Shown here in pieces: positions 8,751 through 16,080 of a stretch of DNA of 64,000 bases. The DNA is from Timonella senegalensis JC301 (GTDB taxonomy: Bacteria > Actinomycetota > Actinomycetes > Actinomycetales > Cellulomonadaceae). The notes under the pieces were generated by a model. The model saw only the letters and a list, made by a program, of their open reading frames with translations. It had not been told where the DNA came from and searched no databases. The DNA lies in NCBI RefSeq assembly GCF_000312125.1, contig NZ_HE978641.1, forward strand, positions 611,958 through 675,957. Reading direction: 5' to 3'. A program made the position numbers and the translations under genes. Numbering within the stretch: the first letter of the stretch is position 1; each line of letters opens with the position of its first letter.

Positions 8751-8791
8751 GCGGGGGCACCCGCGCGACCACCATCGCGCGAGTGCCCCGC
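8751..8791 (-). terminator. Rho-independent terminator of the DUF4914-like gene
   Basis: GCGGGGGCAC (8751-8760) pairs with GTGCCCCGC (8783-8791), with further CGCG pairing inside. In the minus-strand transcript the stem is followed by TCTTTTGTG. Confidence 0.75.
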
Positions 8792-8817
8792 CAAGGGCCG
8801 AGTGTTCGGCCGGGCCG

Positions 8818-10719
8818 TTAGATGTACAGCGGCGTGAGTTCGAGGTAGTCCTCGAGGGTGCCGTCGCGTAGGCAGACCTCGATGATCTGGCGACCCAGCG
8901 GGTCGAGGTCATCGGTAAGGAACTGCTTGAGCTCCGATTTGAAGAAGTCTGTGATGATCTTGGCGCCGGCGTCGTACGCCTCCTCGCCCACCTGGCTCTG
9001 GTTTTGCGGTTGGAGGAAGGTTGGGCGGATCATCTGGCCGTCGATCTTGACCTCCTTGAGCGCATACCCCATGAGCGGGCAGCGCGCTGGCGTGAGGTTG
9101 TCGGCCTTGATCTTGCCGCCGCCGCGGCGGGCCAGGTACTCGCGCGTCAGCCATTCGGCGGTGAAGCCCACCTTGTACGCGCCGATGTGCTGGTTTGGAG
9201 TGAGCACGTAGCGGGTGCGAGGAGAGGCCACGATCTGCGCCAAGAGCAGGTTCGCCGCGGCGACCTTGGTGCCCGTGGAGAACGGCCAATACGAGCCGAC
9301 GCCCTCCGAGACCATGCCACCCGACTTGATCGTTTTCTTCTCATCCTTGGTCTCGCCGATCGACGGGTTCTTGTCGCCGCGAGGCGCGATCAGGCGCCAC
9401 AGCCACGCCAGAGCCGGCGGGACCACGTGCATCATGCCCATGATTCCGTAGCTCGACCCGTTACGGGTGCACGCCGGCTGGCGCACGCCGAACGTGCGGA
9501 TATCCACCTCGGTGGGTTCCGAGATGACGTCCTGAATCATGCTGCGCGGGATGACCACGCGAGGGTTCGGGCAGGGCTTCCCGTTGGAGTCCAGAGTGTG
9601 CTCCCACGGCAGGGCCGTGGCATTTGGGGTTCCGTCGATGTTGAAAAAGACCAGTGGCGTCTCGGGGTGGATAACCGCGCGCTCGAAGTGTGGGTCCTCG
9701 CCGTAGTTCTGCATGTTGTCCACGCGCACGAACCAGCCGTCCTCGGCGTCCGCAACCACGAGTTTGCCCGATTCGTTCTGGATGGAGGCGTGGCACAGGG
9801 TCATGTCGTCCGTGACTGGTGCGAGTTTCGACGATTCATTCAAGTTGATGAAGTACGGCTCGTTTGTGACCACATTCGTTCCGAGAAGGATGCGTCCGTC
9901 ATCCTGGCGGCGAATATCCTGGCACATCTCCGACTTGCCACCGCCCGAAGCGCCCTCATGCATGATGACGGTCTCGTTGTCGTACGGCGTTGTCACGCGC
10001 ACCGAACTAGCGTGGGCGGTGATCCAGCCCTCGGTCTCGCCGATGTCAAGCAGCGCGGAGAACACGCCCTTCTTGGCCGATGGGCCGGGATACAGGTTGT
10101 ACGCAAAGATCTCGTGCAGGGACTCGGTGCGGTCGTGAACCACAACTTGGCGGCCCTTGAAGTGCGTGTGACGGAACGGCGGTGCAGCGTACAGGATCGA
10201 GCGAGGCTCAAACGGCCCGATCTCATCGAACGTGACCCACCCTTGGAGGTCCACGAGCGCGGTGGCAAAGAAGGCAGTGTTGGCAGGGACGATGGCTAGG
10301 GAAGGCGAGCCGTACGTCAGGCCGCCGGCCTTGAACGGAACCACGATGAGCTCCTGCTCCGCCAACCAGTTAAGCGTTTCCTGCTTTACCGACGCAAAGT
10401 CATAACCATAGACATCCTTGAACCTAGGCTTGTCCGTGGGGCGGTCGTCCGCGATGCGCATGCAGTCGGGATCGCGGCGCCGCATGTAGTCCTCGGGGTA
10501 GTTGACCGCGATGCCGTTCTTGCAGCGCACAACCGTGGCCTCAGTAACCATTCCATCACCCGGGACGCGATACACCACGTCAAAATTGTCATCACCATTC
10601 GGGCCAAGCGACAGTTCATACAGTTCCGCACGAGTCGCAGGAATCGTGATCTTCGGGGCCTTGGACAGAGCCTCCGCCACCGCTGGTGGGAGAGTGACGT
10701 CCTTGAGTTGCTCCAACAT
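8818..10719 (-). CDS. HprK/PEPCK-type P-loop protein, DUF4914-like
   Basis: A 633-residue protein with P-loop GASGGGKSE at residues 256-264. This form is close to the GxSGxGKSE loop of HPr kinase/phosphorylase and the GxSGTGKT loop of ATP-dependent PEP carboxykinase. NPRVVIPR further on resembles the NTR segment of PEPCK. It lacks the metal- and substrate-binding blocks of real ATP- or GTP-PEPCKs, so it should not be named pckA/pckG. Length, fold signature and overall sequence suggest the uncharacterised DUF4914 family; I recall that assignment and could not test it. An AGGAGGATTTAC leader precedes the ATG. It is monocistronic, with its own terminator. Function unknown; phosphotransfer on a protein or carboxylate would be the natural guess. 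Confidence 0.85.
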   Translation of the reverse strand: MLEQLKDVTLPPAVAEALSKAPKITIPATRAELYELSLGPNGDDNFDVVYRVPGDGMVTEATVVRCKNGIAVNYPEDYMRRRDPDCMRIADDRPTDKPRFKDVYGYDFASVKQETLNWLAEQELIVVPFKAGGLTYGSPSLAIVPANTAFFATALVDLQGWVTFDEIGPFEPRSILYAAPPFRHTHFKGRQVVVHDRTESLHEIFAYNLYPGPSAKKGVFSALLDIGETEGWITAHASSVRVTTPYDNETVIMHEGASGGGKSEMCQDIRRQDDGRILLGTNVVTNEPYFINLNESSKLAPVTDDMTLCHASIQNESGKLVVADAEDGWFVRVDNMQNYGEDPHFERAVIHPETPLVFFNIDGTPNATALPWEHTLDSNGKPCPNPRVVIPRSMIQDVISEPTEVDIRTFGVRQPACTRNGSSYGIMGMMHVVPPALAWLWRLIAPRGDKNPSIGETKDEKKTIKSGGMVSEGVGSYWPFSTGTKVAAANLLLAQIVASPRTRYVLTPNQHIGAYKVGFTAEWLTREYLARRGGGKIKADNLTPARCPLMGYALKEVKIDGQMIRPTFLQPQNQSQVGEEAYDAGAKIITDFFKSELKQFLTDDLDPLGRQIIEVCLRDGTLEDYLELTPLYI

Positions 10720-11069
10720 GTAAATCCTCCTGGGCGAGCCGGCTGCGCACTAGGTGGCCCAGCGGAAGCTGGGCGTACTAGAGGCTGCTTGGGCGCGCCA
10801 GAAAGCGGGTGAGCCCAAGGTAGCCGACGCTGGCTGGTAGATGACCTAAATCTGGTGCGGACTGGACGCGCAAGGCCTTGTGGGCGGCGACGCTTAGAGG
10901 CTTCCGACCTGCCGATTTGCGGGGATATTGCCCCTCTTGCCCGGCCGGCGCCTCAGACACCATTGAGCAAAACCTTAAGCGTTCTTTACCTTTTGCGGCT
11001 GGGACTTTGGGCTGTACTTTTCTGACAGTTTGCGTTGGGCAGGTGCACTGACCGCGCCCCCGGCGCAGC
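10720..11069. other. Intergenic region upstream of the DUF4914-like gene
   Basis: About 350 bases with no supported gene. The part nearest the DUF4914-like start is GC-rich; bases 10960-11035 are more AT-rich and are the likeliest promoter location. A minus-strand frame at 10778-11086 has no ribosome-binding site or recognisable product. Confidence 0.4.
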
Positions 11070-11105
11070 AAAGCGCCGCCGCCCAAACCAGGGCGGCGGC
11101 GCTTT
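11070..11105. terminator. GC-rich hairpin terminator
   Basis: AAAGCGCCGCCGCCC pairs exactly with GGGCGGCGGCGCTTT around a six-base AAACCA loop, 14 bases beyond the stop codon of the mycoredoxin gene on the minus strand. Confidence 0.8.
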
Positions 11106-11118
11106 GTGACAGCGGAAG

Positions 11119-11388
11119 TCAGTTGGCGAGCTTGGCCAGGAGTTCCTTGTTGGTGGGCTCGACCATGTGGGAGCCGTCTGGGAACACGATGACCGGAATG
11201 TTTGGTCGGCCGGAGATTGCCTGGGCCTGTTCGGCGGCTTCTGGCGTGGCTACGAGGTCGACGTACGTGTACGAGGTACCCTCGCGGTCAAGCACGGCCT
11301 TTGCGCGGCGGCAGTCGCCGCACCAGTCGGCGCCGTACATGATGATGCCCTGATCGGTTGGGGTTGCCGAGGTTGCTGCTTCAGTCAT
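11119..11388 (-). CDS. Mycoredoxin / glutaredoxin-like protein
   Basis: An 89-residue cytoplasmic thioredoxin-fold protein. IIMYGADWCGDCRRAK carries the CGDC redox pair at residues 23-26, RPNIPVIVFPDG carries the cis-proline, and the end KELLAKLAN is typical of actinobacterial mycoredoxins, which reduce mixed disulfides with mycothiol. The ATG at 11388 has a GGAG ribosome-binding site; the frame upstream is open but belongs to the shadow of the MFS gene. It is followed by a strong terminator and may be cotranscribed with the MFS gene 98 bases upstream. Confidence 0.92.
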   Translation of the reverse strand: MTEAATSATPTDQGIIMYGADWCGDCRRAKAVLDREGTSYTYVDLVATPEAAEQAQAISGRPNIPVIVFPDGSHMVEPTNKELLAKLAN

Positions 11389-11486
11389 CGATATCTCCAG
11401 TGTGTGAGCGCGAAGCGCTGGGTGTAACCAAGTGAGTGCTGCGGGAGCACGTCCTTCTGCTCTGCAGAACAGTTGGATTGGTGGAG

Positions 11487-12992
11487 TTATTCCGACTCGG
11501 TCCCCATCACAATCGCCAGCACCACGCTTGCGGCAGCAGCGCACCCGATCATCGCGACAGTCCCAGCCCATCCCCACACCGCAAACAGCTCGCCGCCGAG
11601 CCAACCCATAAGCGAGCCACCCGCGTAATACGACAGCGTGTACAGCGCTCCGGCCTGGGTGCGCGCCTCGGGCACGCCTGCGCTCGCCCAGCCCGATGCC
11701 ACCGCCTGTCCGCCAAAGAAACCTACCGTGACCAGCAACAATCCCGCGATTTGCGCCCACAGTTGTGACACCAGAGTCAGCGCAATGCCCGCAAGCATCG
11801 ATCCCGACGTCACCGCCACAACCCTCGCCCGCCCGAGCCTACCCACCAGTTCCGCCGCCCGCACGGATGCGAACGTGCCGCAGATGTACGCCATGAAAAT
11901 CAGCGACGTCACCTCGGGCCGCAGCCCAAACGGCTCGCCCTGCAGCCTGAAACCCATGTAGTTGTACGTGGCCACAAACCCGCCCATGATCAGGAATCCC
12001 TGCGCAAAGATCCGCCGCTGCGCCGCGGATCCCAGGTTGGTTCGGTACGGCCTCCGGCGTGGTTGAGTGCCCTGATTCTCGACGATTGACTCGCCCACCA
12101 GCGCACCTCCCGCCGCGTTCTGGCCGGGCCGGGTTGGGGTTGCGGAGTCGCGCGGAAGTGAGCGAGCGGGAGAAACGCTGCACTCCATTGCGGAGCGGCG
12201 AGCGGGAGGGATGAGCGCGACGAATCCGACGGTTGCGATGGCCGCCATGACCGATACGGCGAGGATAGCCAGATGCCAGCCAAAACTGGGGGCGATCATT
12301 CCAGCGATGAGTCGTCCGGCGAGCCCACCGATCGAGTTGCCCGCAATGAACATGCCTGCTGCTTTGGCTGCAGAGGACCGGGCAACCTCGGCGTTCAGGT
12401 ATGCAACTGCAAGCGCAGGCACTGCGCCAACAGAGAACCCCGCCGCACATCGAAGCCCCAACAACCAGCCATAGTTCGCCGCTAGTGGAGTGACCAGAGT
12501 GAGCGCCGTGGCGGTGATCAGCGCAATGCACATGGTGCGGACGCGGCCGAGCCGTTCGGATACAGCAGCCCACGGGATCACACCCACGGCAAGGCCGATC
12601 GTTCCCATCGACACCACCAGTCCCGCCGAGCCCTGACTCAACCCAAGGTGCGCGCCGATCTCGGGGAGCACGGCCTGGGGCGCATAGAGCTGAGCAAAGG
12701 TAGCCAGGCCCGCGCAGAACAGGGCAGTCATGAGGTTCCGGAACTCGCGAGTTCCGGGCCGGTATCCGGGGACGGGGACGACAGGGTCGACTGACAGAGC
12801 CGATGACGCTGGCACTAAGGTTTCCTCGGGCACCTCGGGACTAGCCACCACGGCAGGCAGGCCCGAACCGACCGAAGCGACCGTCATTATCGGCACTGAG
12901 CCCTGCGGGGCAGGGCAGTCGGCAGGATCACCGCAGGGGATGGCGGCAGAGGCTGCTGAAGGGTGAGCTGTGGGGTGAGTAAGCGTAGCCAC
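11487..12992 (-). CDS. MFS transporter, YnfM/AraJ-like efflux family
   Basis: A 501-residue protein with a hydrophilic N-terminal extension of about 85 residues, then twelve predicted membrane segments starting at LMTALFCAGLATFAQLYAPQ. The VSERLGRVRTM loop between helices 2 and 3 is the MFS motif A region. A long polar loop of about 75 residues separates the two halves (helices 6 and 7) and contains a match to the dispersed TCGACGAT motif (12073-12088). A GTG at 12992 with AGGA upstream is used; an internal ATG at 12887 is possible. It is divergent from a LysR gene, a standard arrangement for a regulated drug or metabolite exporter. Confidence 0.9.
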   Translation of the reverse strand: MATLTHPTAHPSAASAAIPCGDPADCPAPQGSVPIMTVASVGSGLPAVVASPEVPEETLVPASSALSVDPVVPVPGYRPGTREFRNLMTALFCAGLATFAQLYAPQAVLPEIGAHLGLSQGSAGLVVSMGTIGLAVGVIPWAAVSERLGRVRTMCIALITATALTLVTPLAANYGWLLGLRCAAGFSVGAVPALAVAYLNAEVARSSAAKAAGMFIAGNSIGGLAGRLIAGMIAPSFGWHLAILAVSVMAAIATVGFVALIPPARRSAMECSVSPARSLPRDSATPTRPGQNAAGGALVGESIVENQGTQPRRRPYRTNLGSAAQRRIFAQGFLIMGGFVATYNYMGFRLQGEPFGLRPEVTSLIFMAYICGTFASVRAAELVGRLGRARVVAVTSGSMLAGIALTLVSQLWAQIAGLLLVTVGFFGGQAVASGWASAGVPEARTQAGALYTLSYYAGGSLMGWLGGELFAVWGWAGTVAMIGCAAAASVVLAIVMGTESE

Positions 12993-13103
12993 GTGGGTCC
13001 AAGGTCCTTATTTCGGCTATTCTCGGGGGTTTGCTGTAAACCTACGCCTCGAAATCGCATAACACTAATAGGTATTTGTTACGAAAACTCATACGGTTTT
13101 GTT

Positions 13104-13988
13104 ATGAGTGACTTGAGCGATCTTCTTCCCCACCTCCGAGTGCTAGCCGCGTTCAGCGAGACCGGTCAGGTCACAAGCACCGCTGAACTCCTTGGTGTCC
13201 CCCAACCCCAGGTGAGTCGTTCCCTTGCCAGGGTTGAAGATCTGACCGGGCTCACGCTCCGTCAGCGGGACGGGCGAACCGTGACTCCTTCGCGCGCGGC
13301 TCTCGAACTCGGCGCAACCGCGGCCAAGGTGCTCGAGCAGCTCGAGATCACGCTGCGCGATCTCAAGAACGAGCTTCGCGGGCACGTGAGCATCGCATTC
13401 CAGCACTCGCTCGGAGAGACCCTGGTCCCGGCCGCCATCAGGAACTACCTTTTAGAACAGCCGGGCGTGGACTTTGGGTTGGTCCAGGGTTCGCGCAACG
13501 ACTGCATCTCGGCGCTTGAGTCCGGCCGGGTGGACGTCGCTTTCATTGCGGTCAACCCGGATTCGCTCACGCTAAACACCACGCACATCTATACCGAGGA
13601 ACTCGTGTTGGCGGTACCCGAGGGACACCCGCTCGCCGAGCGCACGGAGGTCACCAGCGGGGACCTGACGCACGAGAGCCTGATCGCAATGAAACACGGC
13701 CTGGGCTTGCGCTCCACGGTGGATTCACTGCTGGAACACTGGGGAATTGCACCCCAAGTGGCGTTCGAGGGTCAAGAAATTTCGACCCTGCTTGGATTGG
13801 TCGCGGCAAACCTCGGCGTGGCCATCGTGCCGCGCCGCAACTATTCGCTCCCAGTGACGCTGATTCCGTTCAAGAACAGGGACGCCACCAGGGCCATCGT
13901 CATGATTACCGCTCGAGGCCGAGCACTTTCGCTTCCAGCCCGCTTGTTTGTGGAGTCAGTTCAGCGCTATAGCCCGGACGTCTCTTAA
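13104..13988 (+). CDS. LysR family transcriptional regulator
   Basis: A 294-residue protein. The N-terminal winged helix is seen in LLPHLRVLAAFSETGQVTST then AELLGVPQPQVSRSLARVED, followed by a linker helix and a two-lobed periplasmic-binding-like effector domain (HVSIAFQHSLGETLVPAAI; RVDVAFIAVNP; EGHPLAE). The ATG at 13104 fits the family's usual N-terminus; an upstream in-frame GTG would add 47 unconserved residues. It faces the MFS gene across 111 bp and most likely controls it. The AT-rich spacer holds ATAAC...GTTAC and GTTATG half-site-like elements, but I cannot pick a definite LysR box. Confidence 0.93.
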   Translation: MSDLSDLLPHLRVLAAFSETGQVTSTAELLGVPQPQVSRSLARVEDLTGLTLRQRDGRTVTPSRAALELGATAAKVLEQLEITLRDLKNELRGHVSIAFQHSLGETLVPAAIRNYLLEQPGVDFGLVQGSRNDCISALESGRVDVAFIAVNPDSLTLNTTHIYTEELVLAVPEGHPLAERTEVTSGDLTHESLIAMKHGLGLRSTVDSLLEHWGIAPQVAFEGQEISTLLGLVAANLGVAIVPRRNYSLPVTLIPFKNRDATRAIVMITARGRALSLPARLFVESVQRYSPDVS

Positions 13989-14088
13989 ACTCTGCCGCCC
14001 AGTTCAGCCGCCTAACTTCAGCCGCCTGCTTTCCCGCGGCAACCCCGGCGCCCAGGCTTTGCCTCAACCCACACCCAGCCACAAAAAA

Positions 14089-14169
14089 CCCCGCCGAGAT
14101 CCTAGCTGTGGCGGTGAGTTCCTAGAACGCTTCTAGGATGTCACCGCTGGAACTAGGATCTCGGCGGGG
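14089..14169. terminator. 81-bp nested palindrome, probable bidirectional terminator
   Basis: The outer 17-base arms (14089-14105 and 14153-14169) pair perfectly, from CCCCGCCGAGATCCTAG. Inside, GCGGTGA pairs with TCACCGC and CCTAGAA pairs with TTCTAGG around a CGC loop. The minus-strand transcript continues as GGTTTTTTGTGG, so it should terminate the small gene at 14242; on the plus strand it follows the LysR gene but has no T-run. Confidence 0.75.
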
Positions 14170-14241
14170 CTAGTTGATGGTGCGGCTACTGCGAAGCTGA
14201 GGCCCGCTATTGCCGACACTTACCCAAGAAGCTCTTGGGAA

Positions 14242-14529
14242 TCAGTGCTTTCGCACTCCCAGCACGTGGTGGCCGTCTGCAAATCGGCCCATTGTGGTCG
14301 CCGTCCGGGCGGCCACAATGGCATTCGCTGCATCGGCCGCACTGTCTGCGCTGAGCACGTCGAGTGCGGATCGCGAGCTACGTGCACCGAGAGCGATGGC
14401 CGCAGGGCTCACGCTCGTTTCGGTGAAACCCTCCGTGCGGGAGGTGTCAGTCATGAGTGAGAATCGCTCGTCAGCAGCGCGCGCAATCGAAATTGGTACA
14501 AACTTCTTGTATGTAAGTTTCGCTTGCAT
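14242..14529 (-). CDS. Small protein of unknown function (95 aa)
   Basis: I do not recognise this product. The coding call rests on a perfect AGGAGG four bases before ATG 14529, a following strong terminator and a hairpin in the leader. The protein starts MQAKLTYKKFVPISIARAAD, has no signal peptide or membrane segment, is Ala/Ser/Thr-rich in the middle (SADSAADAANAIVAARTATT) and ends in HHVLGVRKH. The Lys-rich first ten residues and the absence of Cys are notable. It is monocistronic between LysR and the flavoprotein gene. Candidates include a regulatory or stress protein; there is no evidence for any of them. Confidence 0.7.
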   Translation of the reverse strand: MQAKLTYKKFVPISIARAADERFSLMTDTSRTEGFTETSVSPAAIALGARSSRSALDVLSADSAADAANAIVAARTATTMGRFADGHHVLGVRKH

Positions 14530-14550
14530 GACGCCTCCTAACAAAGCACA

Positions 14551-14578
14551 AGCGCGTGGAGAGTGTCTCCATCGCGCT
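14551..14578 (-). promoter_or_regulatory. Leader hairpin upstream of the small gene
   Basis: AGCGCG-T-GGAGA pairs with TCTCC-AT-CGCGCT around a GTG loop, about 15 bases before the Shine-Dalgarno of the 95-aa gene, within its likely 5' leader. AT-rich sequence with a TAAAAT-like -10 lies just upstream. A role in mRNA stability or translation control is an inference. Confidence 0.5.
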
Positions 14579-14759
14579 AGTTCCATTTTATTTACCGCGC
14601 CTTGGGATTCCCTGAGAAAGGTCCTAATTTAGCCCATTCTCGCAATACTTCACCCATAAACTTGCCCGTTTTCCGTGCTTGCGCGAGCACTCCTGTAACG
14701 CGCGTCATACGGTGGAACTCACAGCAAATCACCCCAACCAGAGCCCGGGGGGGAACACC

Positions 14760-15971
14760 ATGGGATTCGAGTACAAGTACGTGATCGTGGGGGCGGGCAT
14801 GTCCGCTCACAGCGCCGCGCGCGGGATTCGGGAGCGGGACCCGGCGGGCTCGATCCTCATGATCGGCCAGGAGCCGGACCCCCCGTACGACCGCCCGCCG
14901 CTGACCAAGGACCTGTGGAAGGGCGACAAAACCCTGGCCGATATTGACCTCCACACCGCAGAAAAGACGGACGCGGAGATCTGGACTGGCGTGCGCGCGA
15001 CCAGCCTGAACCCGGACACGCACACCTTGATCACCGATGACGGCCGCACCATCAACTATGAAAAGTTGCTGCTCGCCACGGGCGGCTCGCCCCGCACAAT
15101 CTCGCAGCCGAGCGATCGCGTGATCTATTTCCGCACCAAGCACGACTACGAGTCGCTGCGCGCCCTAGCGCAGCCCGGCACGTCAATTGCTGTTTTGGGC
15201 GGCGGATTTATTGGCCTCGAAATTGCGGCTGGGCTCGCCCTTGCGGGTGCGCAGGTCACGCTCATTATTTCCGACGATTCACCCGGCTCCCAGGTATATC
15301 CTCCCGGTTTGTGTGGGGTGATTTCTCAGAAGTTTGCGGACCACGATGTTCGAGTATTAACCGGGCGAATTGCAAGCGAAATACAGGAAGAGAAGGACAA
15401 GGTAAACATCTACTTTGACGCGCATCCTGCCGTACACGTGGACGGGGTGGTGGCCGGCTTTGGCATCACGCCCAATAACGCGCTTGCACTGGATGGCGGC
15501 CTACCCACTGAGGCGGGCGGGGTGGTCGTGGATGCGATGCTCCGCACGAGCGACTCGGACGTGTTCGCGTCCGGCGACGTGGCCTACTACCCGGACGACA
15601 TCCTAGGCCGGCGCCGGATCGAGCACGTGGACAACGCCCAGTCGATGGGCAAGACCGCCGGGCGCAACATGGTCCACGCCGACGAGCGGTACGAGCACAC
15701 ACCGTACTTCTACTCGGATATCTTTGACCTGGGATACGAGGCCGTGGGGCGACTCGGTTCGCAGTTCGACATGGTCGAGGACTGGGCCCCGGGGAAGACC
15801 AATAAGACGGGTGTCGTGTACTACCTGGAGGACCGCGCCGTGGTGGGTGTTCTGCTGTGGAACGTGTGGGACTCCACGGACCTCGCCCGAGAAGTGCTCA
15901 AGGAGTTTGGTGAGCCTGGAAGCGTAGGCAATCCGGCCAAGCAGTTGAAGGGCCAGATACCAACGAGATAG
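14760..15971 (+). CDS. FAD-dependent NAD(P)H oxidoreductase, ferredoxin/rubredoxin reductase-like (AIF family)
   Basis: A 403-residue protein. The FAD Rossmann motif GAGMSA is at residues 11-16; PYDRPPLTKDLW is typical of BphA4/rhodocoxin reductases and AIF. A second Rossmann motif (IAVLGGGFIGLEIA) binds NAD(P)H, and VFASGDVA is the second FAD contact. The C-terminal YSDIFDLGYEAVG block is closer to AIF-type proteins than to terpredoxin reductases. The start at 14760 follows a GGGGGGGAA leader; an upstream frame extension lacks homology. No ferredoxin or oxygenase gene is adjacent, so the electron acceptor is unknown. Confidence 0.92.
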   Translation: MGFEYKYVIVGAGMSAHSAARGIRERDPAGSILMIGQEPDPPYDRPPLTKDLWKGDKTLADIDLHTAEKTDAEIWTGVRATSLNPDTHTLITDDGRTINYEKLLLATGGSPRTISQPSDRVIYFRTKHDYESLRALAQPGTSIAVLGGGFIGLEIAAGLALAGAQVTLIISDDSPGSQVYPPGLCGVISQKFADHDVRVLTGRIASEIQEEKDKVNIYFDAHPAVHVDGVVAGFGITPNNALALDGGLPTEAGGVVVDAMLRTSDSDVFASGDVAYYPDDILGRRRIEHVDNAQSMGKTAGRNMVHADERYEHTPYFYSDIFDLGYEAVGRLGSQFDMVEDWAPGKTNKTGVVYYLEDRAVVGVLLWNVWDSTDLAREVLKEFGEPGSVGNPAKQLKGQIPTR

Positions 15972-16080
15972 TTACCCGGGTCATACTTTAACGTGGGTTT
16001 TTACACTTTCAGCCGTGCACAATCGCCGCATATGACCGTTTTGCCGTTGCGCATTCGCGGCATTGTCGTATGGTCTTGGT

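Noticed and set aside
8818-10719. Annotation as phosphoenolpyruvate carboxykinase
   Set aside because: Only the P-loop region resembles PEPCK; the substrate and metal-binding motifs of neither the GTP nor the ATP enzyme are present.
10778-11086. 102-codon minus-strand frame upstream of the DUF4914-like gene
   Set aside because: No ribosome-binding site and amino acid composition typical of a GC-rich shadow frame.
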